64,000 bases of DNA from Serinicoccus marinus DSM 15273 (lineage in GTDB: Bacteria; Actinomycetota; Actinomycetes; Actinomycetales; Dermatophilaceae), in assembly GCF_008386315.1 (NCBI RefSeq), contig NZ_CP043808.1, forward strand, positions 3,100,001 through 3,164,000. Reading direction: 5' to 3'. The notes beneath the pieces were generated by a model that worked only from the letters and a program-made list of their open reading frames with translations, did no database searches and was not told the DNA's origin. Shown piece after piece: positions 34,138 to 42,007 of the stretch; position 1 is the first letter of the stretch; every line of letters begins with the position of its first letter. The translations under genes and the position numbers were made by a program.

Positions 34138-36057
34138 TCACCCGCCGCGCACCAGGGCGACCAGCGTCGCGCCCTCCTGCGGCAGGTGCGTCCGCGGCGT
34201 GACCACGGTGGCGACGCCGTCGACGACGAGGAACATCAGGACCGCGTCGGGCTCCCGGGCGCGGAAGTCGTCCAGGGTGTGCTGGTCGGTGAGCTTGGTG
34301 CGCCGCACCTGCATGCCCTCGCGGGTCGCGGCGTCCAGCTCCGGGGCGGACATCGGCGGGGAGAAGGCGACCCGGGCGGTGAGCTTGCTGGCGGTCTGCT
34401 GCTTGGCGCGGGACTCGGTCATCCGCTGCTCGTCCTGGCCGACCTCCCGCTCCTTGGGTTGCGACCTGCGCGGGAGCGGCTCCCCCTGCCGGCGCAGCTG
34501 GTAGGTGTTGGCCTGCCCCAGCGCGTGCCCGAACTCCCGCGCGGCGGTGGAGTTGGTGTCGTCGTCGTGGGTGGCCGCGACCAGCGAGCCGATGCCGGCG
34601 AGCTCCATGTCCTCGACGGCATACTCCGACAGGATGTGCGTGCGCTCGACCTTGAGCCCGGACATCCGCCCCTGCGCGACCTCGCTGGGGGCCAGCGAGA
34701 CGAGCAACGTCGGCACCTTGAGCTCGCCGAGCACGCCGGCCGCCTGGCGGGCCCACACCGGAGCCCCGGCGAAGAGCACGCCGTGCGGCGAGGTGGTCGC
34801 CAGGCCGAGCCGTTCGGCGAGCCGCCCGACACCGAGGCCGTAGAGGGCCACGGTCACCACGATGGTCACGAAGACCAGCGGCACCAGCCCGGAGGACTCG
34901 AGCACCAGCTGCTCCAGGCGCTGCGCCGAGGCCTCCAGCGCCAACGTCTCCTGCGGGGTGTCGCCGCCGAGCGCGGCGGCGTGCCTGGCCTCGTCGGCCG
35001 CGTGCTCGATCTCCAGCGCGAAGATGCTCGTCACCGCTGCGGCGACGATGCCGCGCGGCGCCATGAAGGCGAGCAGGGTCCGCTCCTCGCGGGTCGCCTC
35101 GGTGCCCAGCAGCCCGAGAGCCACCGACACCGGGCGGACGACCAGCACGAGCAGCAGCACGAAGAGGGCCGCCGTGGGGGCGATGGCGACGACCTCGCCG
35201 GGGCTGACCCGCCCGGCGAGCAGCACGAAGAGGGCACCGACGATGAGCACCTGGAGGTGCTCCTTGAACTCCCGCACGTGCTCCAGCCGCAGCCCGGGCC
35301 GGTTCGCGAGGTAGATGCCGAGCATGGTCACGGTGAGCAGCCCGCTCTCGGCCTGCAGCTCGTTGGAGATGACCAGGGACCCCACGGCCACCGCGAGGAA
35401 GGCCACGCCCTCCAGGAAGTCGGGGATGAGGTGGCGGCGCATCGCCACCTCCAGCAGGACGCCGAAGACGAGCGTGAGGACGGTGGAGATGAGCAGCGTG
35501 CGCCCCAGCGTCAGGGCGGCCGTCGTGAGCGCCCCGTCCGGACCGCCGACGATGAGCGCCTGGAAGACGAGGACGGCCAGGATGGCGCCGATCGGGTCGA
35601 CGACGATGCCCTCCCACCGCAGCATCGAGGAGACCCGGCGGGTGGGGCGCAGCTGGCGGATGATCGGGGCGATGACGGTGGGGCCGGTGACCACGAGCAC
35701 CGCACCGACGAGCAGCGAGAGCTGCCAGTCCACGCCGGCCACGACGCCGGCCGCGGCGGCGAGCCCCCAGGCGAGCAGGACGGTGACCGAGCAGAGCCGC
35801 AGGACCGCGCTGCTGAGGCCCCGCAGCTCACGGAAGCGCAGCGAGAGCGAGCCCTCGAAGAGGATGATGCCGACGGCCAGGTTGACGCCGGCGAAGAGCA
35901 GGTCGCGCCCGAGCACGCTCTCCGGCGAGACCCACTGACCCAGGCCGAAGCCGGCGATCAGGAGCAGCAGGATCGAGGGCACCCGCAGGCGGTAGGCCAC
36001 GAGCTGGCAGAGGATGGCGACCCCGAGCACGAGGGCGAGGTAGGGAGCGGGCGTCAC
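34138..36057 (-). CDS. CPA1-type cation:proton antiporter with C-terminal TrkA-like region
   Basis: A 639-residue protein. About 12 membrane helices (residues 1-400) include FEGSLSLRFREL, the conserved VLVVTGPTVIAPIIRQL and WEGIVVDPIGAILAVLVFQ, which contains the ion-binding Asp of NhaP-type exchangers. After helix 12 the soluble part (GVLFAGAPVWARQAAGVLGELK onward) looks like a TrkA-N/RCK nucleotide-sensing domain followed by a polar region, a layout known for K+/H+ antiporters. Cation unknown. I choose GTG 36055-36057 (VTPAPYLALVLG) because the open frame upstream has no membrane or conserved character. It is divergent from the 36227 gene. Confidence 0.83.
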   Translation of the reverse strand: MTPAPYLALVLGVAILCQLVAYRLRVPSILLLLIAGFGLGQWVSPESVLGRDLLFAGVNLAVGIILFEGSLSLRFRELRGLSSAVLRLCSVTVLLAWGLAAAAGVVAGVDWQLSLLVGAVLVVTGPTVIAPIIRQLRPTRRVSSMLRWEGIVVDPIGAILAVLVFQALIVGGPDGALTTAALTLGRTLLISTVLTLVFGVLLEVAMRRHLIPDFLEGVAFLAVAVGSLVISNELQAESGLLTVTMLGIYLANRPGLRLEHVREFKEHLQVLIVGALFVLLAGRVSPGEVVAIAPTAALFVLLLVLVVRPVSVALGLLGTEATREERTLLAFMAPRGIVAAAVTSIFALEIEHAADEARHAAALGGDTPQETLALEASAQRLEQLVLESSGLVPLVFVTIVVTVALYGLGVGRLAERLGLATTSPHGVLFAGAPVWARQAAGVLGELKVPTLLVSLAPSEVAQGRMSGLKVERTHILSEYAVEDMELAGIGSLVAATHDDDTNSTAAREFGHALGQANTYQLRRQGEPLPRRSQPKEREVGQDEQRMTESRAKQQTASKLTARVAFSPPMSAPELDAATREGMQVRRTKLTDQHTLDDFRAREPDAVLMFLVVDGVATVVTPRTHLPQEGATLVALVRGG

Positions 36058-36170
36058 CCGCGCCAGTGTGCCAGCCGCACGGCGGCAGTCCCGGGTGCCA
36101 GATGACAGACCGGCGCTCAGACAGCCTGGCCGGCTCGGGCGGGCAAGGGCACCGACCCGCGCGACAGGCG

Positions 36171-36218
36171 GGCTAGCTGTACTGACCGGACCAACCTGTC
36201 CGGTCAGTACAGCTAGCC
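36171..36218. promoter_or_regulatory. Perfect 21-bp inverted repeat over a promoter
   Basis: Left arm 36171-36191 (GGCTAGCTGTACTGACC...), 6-nt spacer 36192-36197, right arm 36198-36218, with no mismatch. The right arm runs into the -10 TAGCCT (36214-36219) of the 36227 gene. The inner core, CTGACCGGAC/GTCCGGTCAG, is of the form bound by TetR-family dimers. As RNA it would also be a very stable hairpin. Confidence 0.75.
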
Positions 36219-36219
36219 T
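36214..36219 (+). promoter_or_regulatory. Putative -10 element TAGCCT, leaderless
   Basis: TAGCCT, 7 nt, then ATG 36227. It overlaps the right arm of the 21-bp inverted repeat. Confidence 0.5.
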
Positions 36220-36226
36220 GCCGTGC

Positions 36227-37291
36227 ATGGTGGAGGAGGCTGACGAGGAGGCGCTGCGCGCGGCGGTCTCCGCCGTGTATGCCGTCGCCCCCGCCGACTT
36301 CGTCGCCACCCGCAAGGAGTGGGTCGCGCGGCTGCGCTCCGAGGGCCGCAAGGACACGGCGAAGGAGGTCGCGGGGCTGCGCAAGCCGAGCGTCTCGGCC
36401 GCCGCCGTCAACGCGCTCGTGCGCGCCCAGGACCCGGTGGTCGAGGCGCTCCGGGACGTCGGCGCGCGGCTGCGGCACGCGCAGTCGGCCATGGACGCCG
36501 CCGGGCTCGCGGGGTTGCGCGGCGAGCGGGACGAGCTCCTGCGGGCCTGGGTCACGGCCGGCCGCGAGCACGCCGCAGCACCCCTGACGGGAGCCGTCGA
36601 GAGCGAGGTGCGGGACACGGCCGTCGCGGCCCTGGCGGACGCAGAGGCGACCGAGCTCGTGCTCGGCGGCACGTTGACCCGTGCGCTGTCCTACAGCGGG
36701 TTCGGCGAGGTCGACGTGGCCGACGCCGTGGCGCGCACCAGCACCGGGGTGGTGCTCACCCGCATCGACGGTGGCGGGCAGAGGGCTGAGGAGGACGCCC
36801 GCGAGAGTGCCGACACGGAGGTGGGGTCTGCGTCGGGCGGCGAGCGGTCGGCCCCGGGCGGCGACGGACCGGCTGCCGGGGGCGACGGGTCTGCTTCGGG
36901 CGGCGACGGACCGGCTGCGGGCGGCGACGGGTCTGCTCCGGGCGGCGGGGGCTCGGCTCCGCGCGCCGAGGGCTCGACCGCCGAGGACACGGACCTGGAG
37001 GCCTTGCGGTCGGCGTTGCAGACGGCGGAGAGCGAGGTGGAGGCGGCGCGTGAGCGGCGCAGGGCGGAGGCAGAGGCGGCGACCTCGGCGCAGGACAAGG
37101 TGCGGGTGGCCGAGGCCGGGGTGGACCAGGCCCGCCGCCTGCTGGCGCAGGCGGAGCAGCACGCCGCGAAGGCGCAGCAGTCGGTGGAGCGGGCGCGGGA
37201 GGCGCGGGAGCAGGCCGACGAGCAGCTCACCGAGGCGCGTGCCCGGCGGGACGCCGCCCGGACCGCCCTCGAGGAGGCCGAGGACCGCTGA
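36227..37291 (+). CDS. Hypothetical protein with Gly/Asp repeat linker and C-terminal coiled coil
   Basis: A 354-residue soluble protein. Residues 1-200 are helical: ALRAAVSAVYAVAPADFVATRKEWVARLR, then LRKPSVSAAAVNALVRA, a pattern I have seen in uncharacterised actinobacterial proteins. Residues ~205-250 are a repeat-built linker (GGDGPAAGGDGSAS twice). The last 100 residues are a charged coiled coil (LEALRSALQTAESEVEAARERRR ... ALEEAEDR). ATG 36227 has no Shine-Dalgarno sequence; it follows the TAGCCT -10 and the 21-bp inverted repeat directly, which helps fix the start. Function unknown; it could be a structural or stress-related protein under a dedicated repressor. Confidence 0.7.
   Translation: MVEEADEEALRAAVSAVYAVAPADFVATRKEWVARLRSEGRKDTAKEVAGLRKPSVSAAAVNALVRAQDPVVEALRDVGARLRHAQSAMDAAGLAGLRGERDELLRAWVTAGREHAAAPLTGAVESEVRDTAVAALADAEATELVLGGTLTRALSYSGFGEVDVADAVARTSTGVVLTRIDGGGQRAEEDARESADTEVGSASGGERSAPGGDGPAAGGDGSASGGDGPAAGGDGSAPGGGGSAPRAEGSTAEDTDLEALRSALQTAESEVEAARERRRAEAEAATSAQDKVRVAEAGVDQARRLLAQAEQHAAKAQQSVERAREAREQADEQLTEARARRDAARTALEEAEDR
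36857..36961 (+). repeat. Intragenic 42/21-bp tandem repeat
   Basis: Two 42-bp units (14 codons, GGDGPAAGGDGSAS/P) plus a half unit encode the linker of the 36227 protein. Copies are nearly identical at the DNA level, so the copy number is likely to vary between strains. Confidence 0.75.
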
Positions 37292-37332
37292 CCCCCGCGG
37301 TGAGGAGGAGCCGGACGCCTGGCCCGACCGAC

Positions 37333-37400
37333 GCGCGGACCCGCGCTCAGCGGTCGCCCCCGAGTCGGCTCACGAGGCGCGGACCCGCGCTCAGCGGTCG
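37333..37400. repeat. 24-bp direct repeat duplicating the 3' end of bioY
   Basis: The 24-bp block beginning GCGCGGACCCGCGCTCAGC occurs at 37333-37356 and at 37377-37400. The second copy includes the bioY stop codon (37391-37393). The two are 44 bp apart in the gap between convergent genes. Confidence 0.85.
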
Positions 37401-37999
37401 GCGTCGAGGCGGCGCACGACCGCCCAGGCCGCCGGGAAGATCGCGGCGGCGACGCCGGCCTTGATGATCCCCGGCACGATGAACGGCGTCACGCCGATCG
37501 CGGCGATCGCGGCCGGGTCGCTCAGCTGCAGGAGCGCCGCCATGTAGGGCACACCGACGAGGAAGGGCGCGGCGGTCGCGAGCAGGAAGCCGACCAGGGC
37601 CAGCCCGACGTGCCGGTCCCAGGCCCGCTCGGCGGCCCAGCCCGCGATGGCCGCAGCGGCGACGAAGCCGATGAGGTAGCCGAACGAGGGCGCCGTGACA
37701 TAGGCCGGCCCCCCACCGCCGGCGAAGACCGGCGCCCCGGCGAGCCCGACCAGCAGGTAGGTCACCAGCGTGGCGGCGCCCCGGCGCATACCGAGTGCGG
37801 AGCCGACGAGCATCACACCCAGCGTCTGGCCGGTGATCGGCACCGGCCCGATCCGGAACTGCACCAGCGCGAGCAGCGAGACCACGACGACGCCGCCCGC
37901 GACCAGCGCGACGTCGGTGAGCACGCCACGACGCGGCACCAGCCGGTCGGCGAGGACGAGCGAGGAGGTGTGCGAGGAGGGCGCGGCGGCGGTCGACAT
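37391..37999 (-). CDS. bioY: Biotin transporter, BioY family
   Basis: A 202-residue protein with six membrane helices, the S-component of an ECF-type biotin importer. The signature VPITGQTLGVMLVGSALGMRRGAATLVTYLLVGLAGAPVFAGGGGP (about 62-107, shown for its key VPITGQT and GLAGAPVFAGG parts) is characteristic. The C-terminal VPGIIKAGVAAAIFPA is the conserved last helix. No bioM/bioN genes are nearby, so it may act alone or with a shared ECF module. ATG 37997-37999 is the start; the upstream frame is shadow sequence. A biotin-repressor site is not evident. It diverges from pfkA across 181 bp. Confidence 0.92.
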   Translation of the reverse strand: MSTAAAPSSHTSSLVLADRLVPRRGVLTDVALVAGGVVVVSLLALVQFRIGPVPITGQTLGVMLVGSALGMRRGAATLVTYLLVGLAGAPVFAGGGGPAYVTAPSFGYLIGFVAAAAIAGWAAERAWDRHVGLALVGFLLATAAPFLVGVPYMAALLQLSDPAAIAAIGVTPFIVPGIIKAGVAAAIFPAAWAVVRRLDADR

Positions 38000-38085
38000 G
38001 GCGCACACGATGCCACAACGTCGGTGCCGCCGGTCGGCGGGCGACGGCCGCGCCGACGCCCGGCGAAAGTGGAACCGAGGTGACG

Positions 38086-38093
38086 TGACGTCA
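38086..38093. promoter_or_regulatory. TGACGTCA palindrome between bioY and pfkA
   Basis: TGACGTCA preceded by an overlapping direct copy of TGACG (38081-38093), in the 181-bp divergent gap. A possible regulator site; no family is assigned. Confidence 0.3.
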
Positions 38094-38180
38094 TACCCTG
38101 GGAGCGCATCGGCGCCGGTCACCGTCCCTGGGGTGGCTGGCGCCCACGCGCATCACCCGCCCTGTCGTGAAGGACACATG

Positions 38181-39200
38181 ATGAAGATCGGCCTGCTGAC
38201 CTCAGGCGGAGACTGCCCCGGCCTCAACGCCGTCATCCGCGGCGTCGTGCTCAAGGGCGACCGGATCTACGAGCACGAGTTCGTCGGGATCAAGGACGGC
38301 TTCCGCGGCCTCGTCGAGGACGACATCATCCCGCTGCCCCGCAAGAAGGTCCGCGGGCTGTCCAAGGTCGGCGGCACCATCCTCGGCACCTCCCGGATCA
38401 GCCCGATCCGCACCGGCGGCACCGACCGGGTCAAGGAGGTGATGGACAAGCACGAGATCGATGCGCTCGTGGCGATCGGCGGCGAGGGGACGCTGACCGT
38501 CGCCCGGATGTTCCACGACGAGGGCATCAACGTCGTCGGCGTGCCCAAGACCATCGACAACGACCTGTCGGCCACCGACCGCACCTTCGGCTTCGACACC
38601 GCCGTGTCGATCGCCACCGAGTCGATCGACCGGCTCCGGACCACCGGCGAGGCGCACTCCCGGTGCATGATCGTCGAGGTCATGGGGCGGCACGTCGGGT
38701 GGATCGCGCTGCACGCGGGCATCGCCAGCGGCGCCCACGCCATCCTCATCCCCGAGGTGCCGGTGTCGCCGGAGCAGCTGTGCGAGTGGGTGCAGAACGC
38801 CATGGACCGTGGCCGCGCCCCGACGATCGTCGTCGCCGAGGGCTTCACCTTCGCCGGGGCGGACCAGGTCGCCAGCGACCGGGTCGACGGCTTCGGGCGC
38901 CCGCTGCTCGGCGGGATCGGCGAGGCCGTCACCCGGCTCGTCGAGGAGCGCACCGGCATCGAGACGCGCAACACCACGCTGGGGCACCTGCAGCGCGGCG
39001 GCGTCCCGAGCTCCTACGACCGGGTGCTCGCCACCCGCTTCGGCACCGCCGCGATCGACGCCGTGAGCGCCAAGAAGTGGGGGACCATGGTCGCCCTGCA
39101 GGGGATCGACATCGTCGGTGTCAACCTCCGTGACGCCACGAGCGCGATCAAGACCGTCCCGCGCGACCAGTGGGACGAAGCCGCGATCATGTTCGGCTGA
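38181..39200 (+). CDS. pfkA: 6-phosphofructokinase (group III, PfkA family)
   Basis: A 339-residue glycolytic kinase that phosphorylates fructose 6-phosphate. MKIGLLTSGGDCPGLNAVIRG starts the nucleotide site, PKTIDNDL is the catalytic loop with its Asp, and MGRHVGWIAL contacts the sugar phosphate. The residue pair that separates ATP from PPi enzymes is mixed: GGEGT has the Gly of ATP enzymes, while PKTIDND has the Lys seen in PPi enzymes. That combination is known in actinobacterial group III ATP-dependent enzymes. ATG 38181 has AAGGA 6 nt upstream; ATG 38178 is adjacent. The DUF3592 gene follows 11 bp downstream. Confidence 0.92.
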   Translation: MKIGLLTSGGDCPGLNAVIRGVVLKGDRIYEHEFVGIKDGFRGLVEDDIIPLPRKKVRGLSKVGGTILGTSRISPIRTGGTDRVKEVMDKHEIDALVAIGGEGTLTVARMFHDEGINVVGVPKTIDNDLSATDRTFGFDTAVSIATESIDRLRTTGEAHSRCMIVEVMGRHVGWIALHAGIASGAHAILIPEVPVSPEQLCEWVQNAMDRGRAPTIVVAEGFTFAGADQVASDRVDGFGRPLLGGIGEAVTRLVEERTGIETRNTTLGHLQRGGVPSSYDRVLATRFGTAAIDAVSAKKWGTMVALQGIDIVGVNLRDATSAIKTVPRDQWDEAAIMFG

Positions 39201-39211
39201 CCGGGGACGTC

Positions 39212-39634
39212 ATGGAGGGCCCTCCGATCGCCGCGATCATCGGCATCGTCGGCGCCGTGGCCGGCATCTCGCTCATCCTCCTCGGCGGACGCAGCGTCGC
39301 CCGGCAGGCCTCCCGCGCCAGCCGGTGGCGACGGGAGCGGGCCACCGTCGTCGGCTACGACTGGCGCGGAGCCGACGACTACGCGGTCCAGCACTGGCGG
39401 ATCGAGCGCACCGACGCGCGTGGCACCGTGCACCGCACCACCTCGCAGCTCGGGATGTCGCACGGCACGATGCGGCGCTTCCCCTTCGACGTCGACGTGC
39501 TCGTCGACCCGCACGACGAGTCCTCCTTCGTGCTCGCCGGGGGGTGCCGGTCCGGCTGGGGCGGGCTGCTGGCGGTCTTCGCCGGGCTGTTCACGATGCT
39601 CATCGCCGGGTCGATCGTCGCGCTCATCGCCTGA
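39212..39634 (+). CDS. DUF3592-like membrane protein
   Basis: A 140-residue protein with a membrane helix at each end (about residues 5-24 and 115-138) and a beta-rich middle: RERATVVGYDWRG, VQHWRIERTDARGTVH, RFPFDVDVLVDPHDESSFVL. This layout and the 'V.V.YDP.dps.a.l' type sequence match DUF3592 proteins, whose role is unknown. ATG 39212 follows GGGGA, and the gene begins 11 bp after pfkA, so it is probably co-transcribed. ilvA starts 41 bp downstream with its own apparent promoter. Confidence 0.75.
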   Translation: MEGPPIAAIIGIVGAVAGISLILLGGRSVARQASRASRWRRERATVVGYDWRGADDYAVQHWRIERTDARGTVHRTTSQLGMSHGTMRRFPFDVDVLVDPHDESSFVLAGGCRSGWGGLLAVFAGLFTMLIAGSIVALIA

Positions 39635-39663
39635 GCGGGCTCGGCCTGACCCGGCGTCACCCC

Positions 39664-39669
39664 TACGAT
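39664..39669 (+). promoter_or_regulatory. Putative -10 element TACGAT, leaderless
   Basis: TACGAT, 6 nt, then ATG 39676 of ilvA. No attenuator or T-box is visible in this short gap. Confidence 0.45.
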
Positions 39670-39675
39670 CGGGGT

Positions 39676-40935
39676 ATGCCGGTCCACTCCCCCTCGCTGC
39701 CCACCGCCGCCGACGTCGACGCCGCGGCGCAGCGGATCGCCGGCAGGGTGCACCGGACGCCGCTGGAGCGCAGCACCCGCCTCTCCGAGGAGACCGGTGC
39801 GCAGGTCTGGGTGAAGCGGGAGGACCTGCAGCCGGTGCGGTCCTACAAGGGCCGTGGCGCGGCCAACCTCATCGCCCAGCTCGACAGCGAGCAGATCTGG
39901 GCCGGGGTGGTCTGCGCGAGCGCCGGCAACCACGCTCAGGGTGTCGCGTATGCGTGCGCGACCCTCGGCGTCAACGCGCGGATCTATCTGCCCGCCAACA
40001 CCCCGCGGCAGAAGCGCGACCGGGTCGCCACCATCGGCGGCGACTGGGTCGAGGTCGTCGTGGTGGGCCGGACCTACGACGAGGCGGCCGCCGCGGCGGT
40101 GGCCGACGCCGAGCGGACCGGGGCGACCCTGGTGCCGGCCTTCGACCACCCGCACACCATCGCCGGTCAGGGCACCATCGCCCGGGAGATCAGCGAGGAC
40201 CTGCCCGGCCCGCCGGACGTCGTCGTCGTGCCCTGCGGGGGCGGGGGGCTGCTCGCCGGGTGCCTCACCTGGTTCGGCGAGCACGCGCCGCAGGTGCGGG
40301 TCGTGGCCGCCGAGCCCGCCGGCGCCGCCAGCATGATGGCCGCCACCCACGCCGGGGAGCCGGTGGCGCTGCCCGAGATCGACCGCTTCGTCGACGGGGC
40401 GGCGGTGCAGAAGGTCGGCGCGCACACCTTCGACGTGGTGCGACGGCACACCCCCGAGCTCGTCGCGGTGCCGGAGGGCCGCATCTGCACGGAGATGATC
40501 CGGCTCTACCAGAGCGACGGCATCATCGCCGAGCCCGCCGGGGCCCTGGCGGCGGCAGCGCTGGACGCGGTCGGCGACCTGACCGGGCTCGACGTCGTGG
40601 TGGTCGTCTCGGGCGGCAACAACGACCTGCTGCGCTACCCCGAGGTCATGGAGCGCTCGCTCATCCACGAGGGCCTCAAGCACTACTTCCTCGTCGACTT
40701 CCCGCAGGAGCCGGGCATGTTGCGCCAGTTCCTCGACGAGGTGCTCGGGCCGGACGACGACATCGCGCTGTTCGAGTACGTCAAGCGCAACAACCGCGAG
40801 ACCGGCCCGGCCCTCGTCGGCATCGAGCTCGGTGCCCGCGAGGACCTGCAGCCGTTGCTCCGCCGCATGGACGCCAGCTCGCTGCAGATCGAGCCGATCC
40901 AGCCGGACAGCCCGCTCTTCCGCTTCATCCTCTGA
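39676..40935 (+). CDS. ilvA: Threonine ammonia-lyase (threonine dehydratase)
   Basis: A 419-residue PLP enzyme that converts threonine to 2-oxobutanoate, the first committed step to isoleucine. The PLP lysine is Lys58 in VRSYKGRGA, the substrate loop is CASAGNHAQG, the phosphate-binding loop CGGGGLLAG, and the 3'-OH contact VVSGGNNDLL. The last ~90 residues (LKHYFLVDFPQEPGMLRQFLDEVLG ... SSLQIEPIQPDSPLFRFIL) form one ACT-like regulatory domain, as in the short corynebacterial type, consistent with feedback control by isoleucine. No other ilv genes are adjacent. A hairpin at 40972-40991 ends the transcript. Confidence 0.93.
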   Translation: MPVHSPSLPTAADVDAAAQRIAGRVHRTPLERSTRLSEETGAQVWVKREDLQPVRSYKGRGAANLIAQLDSEQIWAGVVCASAGNHAQGVAYACATLGVNARIYLPANTPRQKRDRVATIGGDWVEVVVVGRTYDEAAAAAVADAERTGATLVPAFDHPHTIAGQGTIAREISEDLPGPPDVVVVPCGGGGLLAGCLTWFGEHAPQVRVVAAEPAGAASMMAATHAGEPVALPEIDRFVDGAAVQKVGAHTFDVVRRHTPELVAVPEGRICTEMIRLYQSDGIIAEPAGALAAAALDAVGDLTGLDVVVVVSGGNNDLLRYPEVMERSLIHEGLKHYFLVDFPQEPGMLRQFLDEVLGPDDDIALFEYVKRNNRETGPALVGIELGAREDLQPLLRRMDASSLQIEPIQPDSPLFRFIL

Positions 40936-40971
40936 GGACGGTCCCGACGACACCCGCCTTCTCATCTGCTG

Positions 40972-40991
40972 CAGCGTTCACCTGAACGCTG
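40972..40991 (+). terminator. Hairpin terminator after ilvA
   Basis: CAGCGTTCA, CC, TGAACGCTG: nine-base arms 37 bp after the ilvA stop, between convergent genes. As RNA it would fold with about seven pairs and a slightly larger loop. Confidence 0.6.
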
Positions 40992-41059
40992 GGGCCGGTG
41001 CCTCCCGGCGAGTCCGCGGCACGGATCCGGTCGGGCCACGCCGGCGCCGACACCGGGCC

Positions 41060-41896
41060 TCAGTGGCTGGCGCCGGCCTTCCAGTAGCCGCAGAAACTGA
41101 TCCGCGTCTTGGGTATGCCCGCGCGCACCCAGTGCCGGCGCAGCGCGGTGGCGAGGTCGGACTCGCCGGCGACCCAGGCATACACGTCACCGTCGGGCAC
41201 GGGCACGCGCGCCATCTCCGATTGGGCCGCGGTGCCGGGGCGGTCCTCCGGCCCGCGTACCACCCAGCGCACGTCGACGCCGATCGGCTCGTCGAGCACC
41301 TGCCGGTCCGCGGCGTCCGGCACCTCGACGACCGCGGTGCCGACGGTGTAACGCGGCGCGTGCCGCAGGATGCCCGCCAAGGCCGGCAGCGCGGACTCGT
41401 CGGCCGCGAGCAGCAGCGCCGAGCCCGGCGGCGGGTTGAAGATCGCGCCCTCGTCGATGATCGCGACCTCGTCGCCGACCGAGCAGGACTGCGCCCACAG
41501 CGAGGCCGGCCGGGCGTCCCCGGCCTCTTCGGTGCCGTGGACGACGAAGTCGACGTCGATCTCAGGGCCCTCGCCCAGCTCGCCGTGCGGGCGATAGGCG
41601 CGGACCGTGTAGTTGCGGATGACCGGGCGCTGCGCCGCCGGGATGAGCATGTAGCGGGCATACGAGGCGGTCGTCAGCTTGTCCGGCACGTGACGGAGCG
41701 ACTCGCTGCCACCGGTGGGCAGGAAGAGGCGGAACCACTGGTCGTCGCCCATCGGCCCGAAGTCGGCCAGCTCCGCCCCCCCGAGCGTGATCCGGGCGAA
41801 GGTCGGCGTCGGTCGGTGGGCGCCGCGGACCTGCAGCCGCAGCGGGCGGGCGTGCGCCGGCTTGCGGCGTGCGGCCTGCGTCTCGTTCCTCGCCAT
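41060..41896 (-). CDS. Siderophore-interacting protein (ferric-siderophore reductase, SIP family)
   Basis: A 278-residue flavoprotein of the ViuB/SIP type. The FAD-binding segment is RPVIRNYTVRAYR (about 95-107), with the 'R.YT.R' signature, followed by DVDFVVHG, GPASLWA-like ARPASLWAQSCSVGDEV, and the NAD(P)H-binding LLLAADESALPALAGIL. The C-terminus ISFCGYWKAGASH carries the typical 'YW..G'. It reduces ferric siderophores in the cytoplasm to release iron. ATG 41894-41896 follows GAGGAGA. It is divergent from the uptake operon and shares its iron box at 41972-41990. Confidence 0.92.
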   Translation of the reverse strand: MARNETQAARRKPAHARPLRLQVRGAHRPTPTFARITLGGAELADFGPMGDDQWFRLFLPTGGSESLRHVPDKLTTASYARYMLIPAAQRPVIRNYTVRAYRPHGELGEGPEIDVDFVVHGTEEAGDARPASLWAQSCSVGDEVAIIDEGAIFNPPPGSALLLAADESALPALAGILRHAPRYTVGTAVVEVPDAADRQVLDEPIGVDVRWVVRGPEDRPGTAAQSEMARVPVPDGDVYAWVAGESDLATALRRHWVRAGIPKTRISFCGYWKAGASH

Positions 41897-41965
41897 GTCG
41901 TTCTCCTCGCGGTGGGCTCCGGTGCGCGGCGGTCCGGGTACATTCGGACACATCCAGGGACAGGA

Positions 41966-41971
41966 TATACA
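41966..41971 (+). promoter_or_regulatory. -10 element TATACA of the siderophore uptake operon
   Basis: TATACA with TTCGGA 17 bp upstream (41943-41948). The iron box starts one base downstream, covering the transcription start. Confidence 0.45.
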
Positions 41972-41990
41972 TTAGGTGCGCCTTACCTAA
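41972..41990. promoter_or_regulatory. Iron box (DtxR/IdeR operator), bidirectional
   Basis: TTAGGTGCGCCTTACCTAA matches the DtxR/IdeR consensus at 16 of 19 positions and is nearly symmetric. It lies in the 111-bp gap between the SIP gene and the uptake operon and probably represses both when iron is plentiful. Confidence 0.85.
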
Positions 41991-42007
41991 CTTCACTAAG
42001 GAGCATC

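Noticed and set aside
38000..38180. Biotin-repressor site for bioY
   Set aside because: No match to a BirA- or BioR-type operator could be seen; only a TGACGTCA palindrome of unknown meaning.
39635..39675. Attenuator, T-box or riboswitch before ilvA
   Set aside because: The gap is only 41 bp and holds a -10-like hexamer 6 nt before the ATG, leaving no room for a leader.
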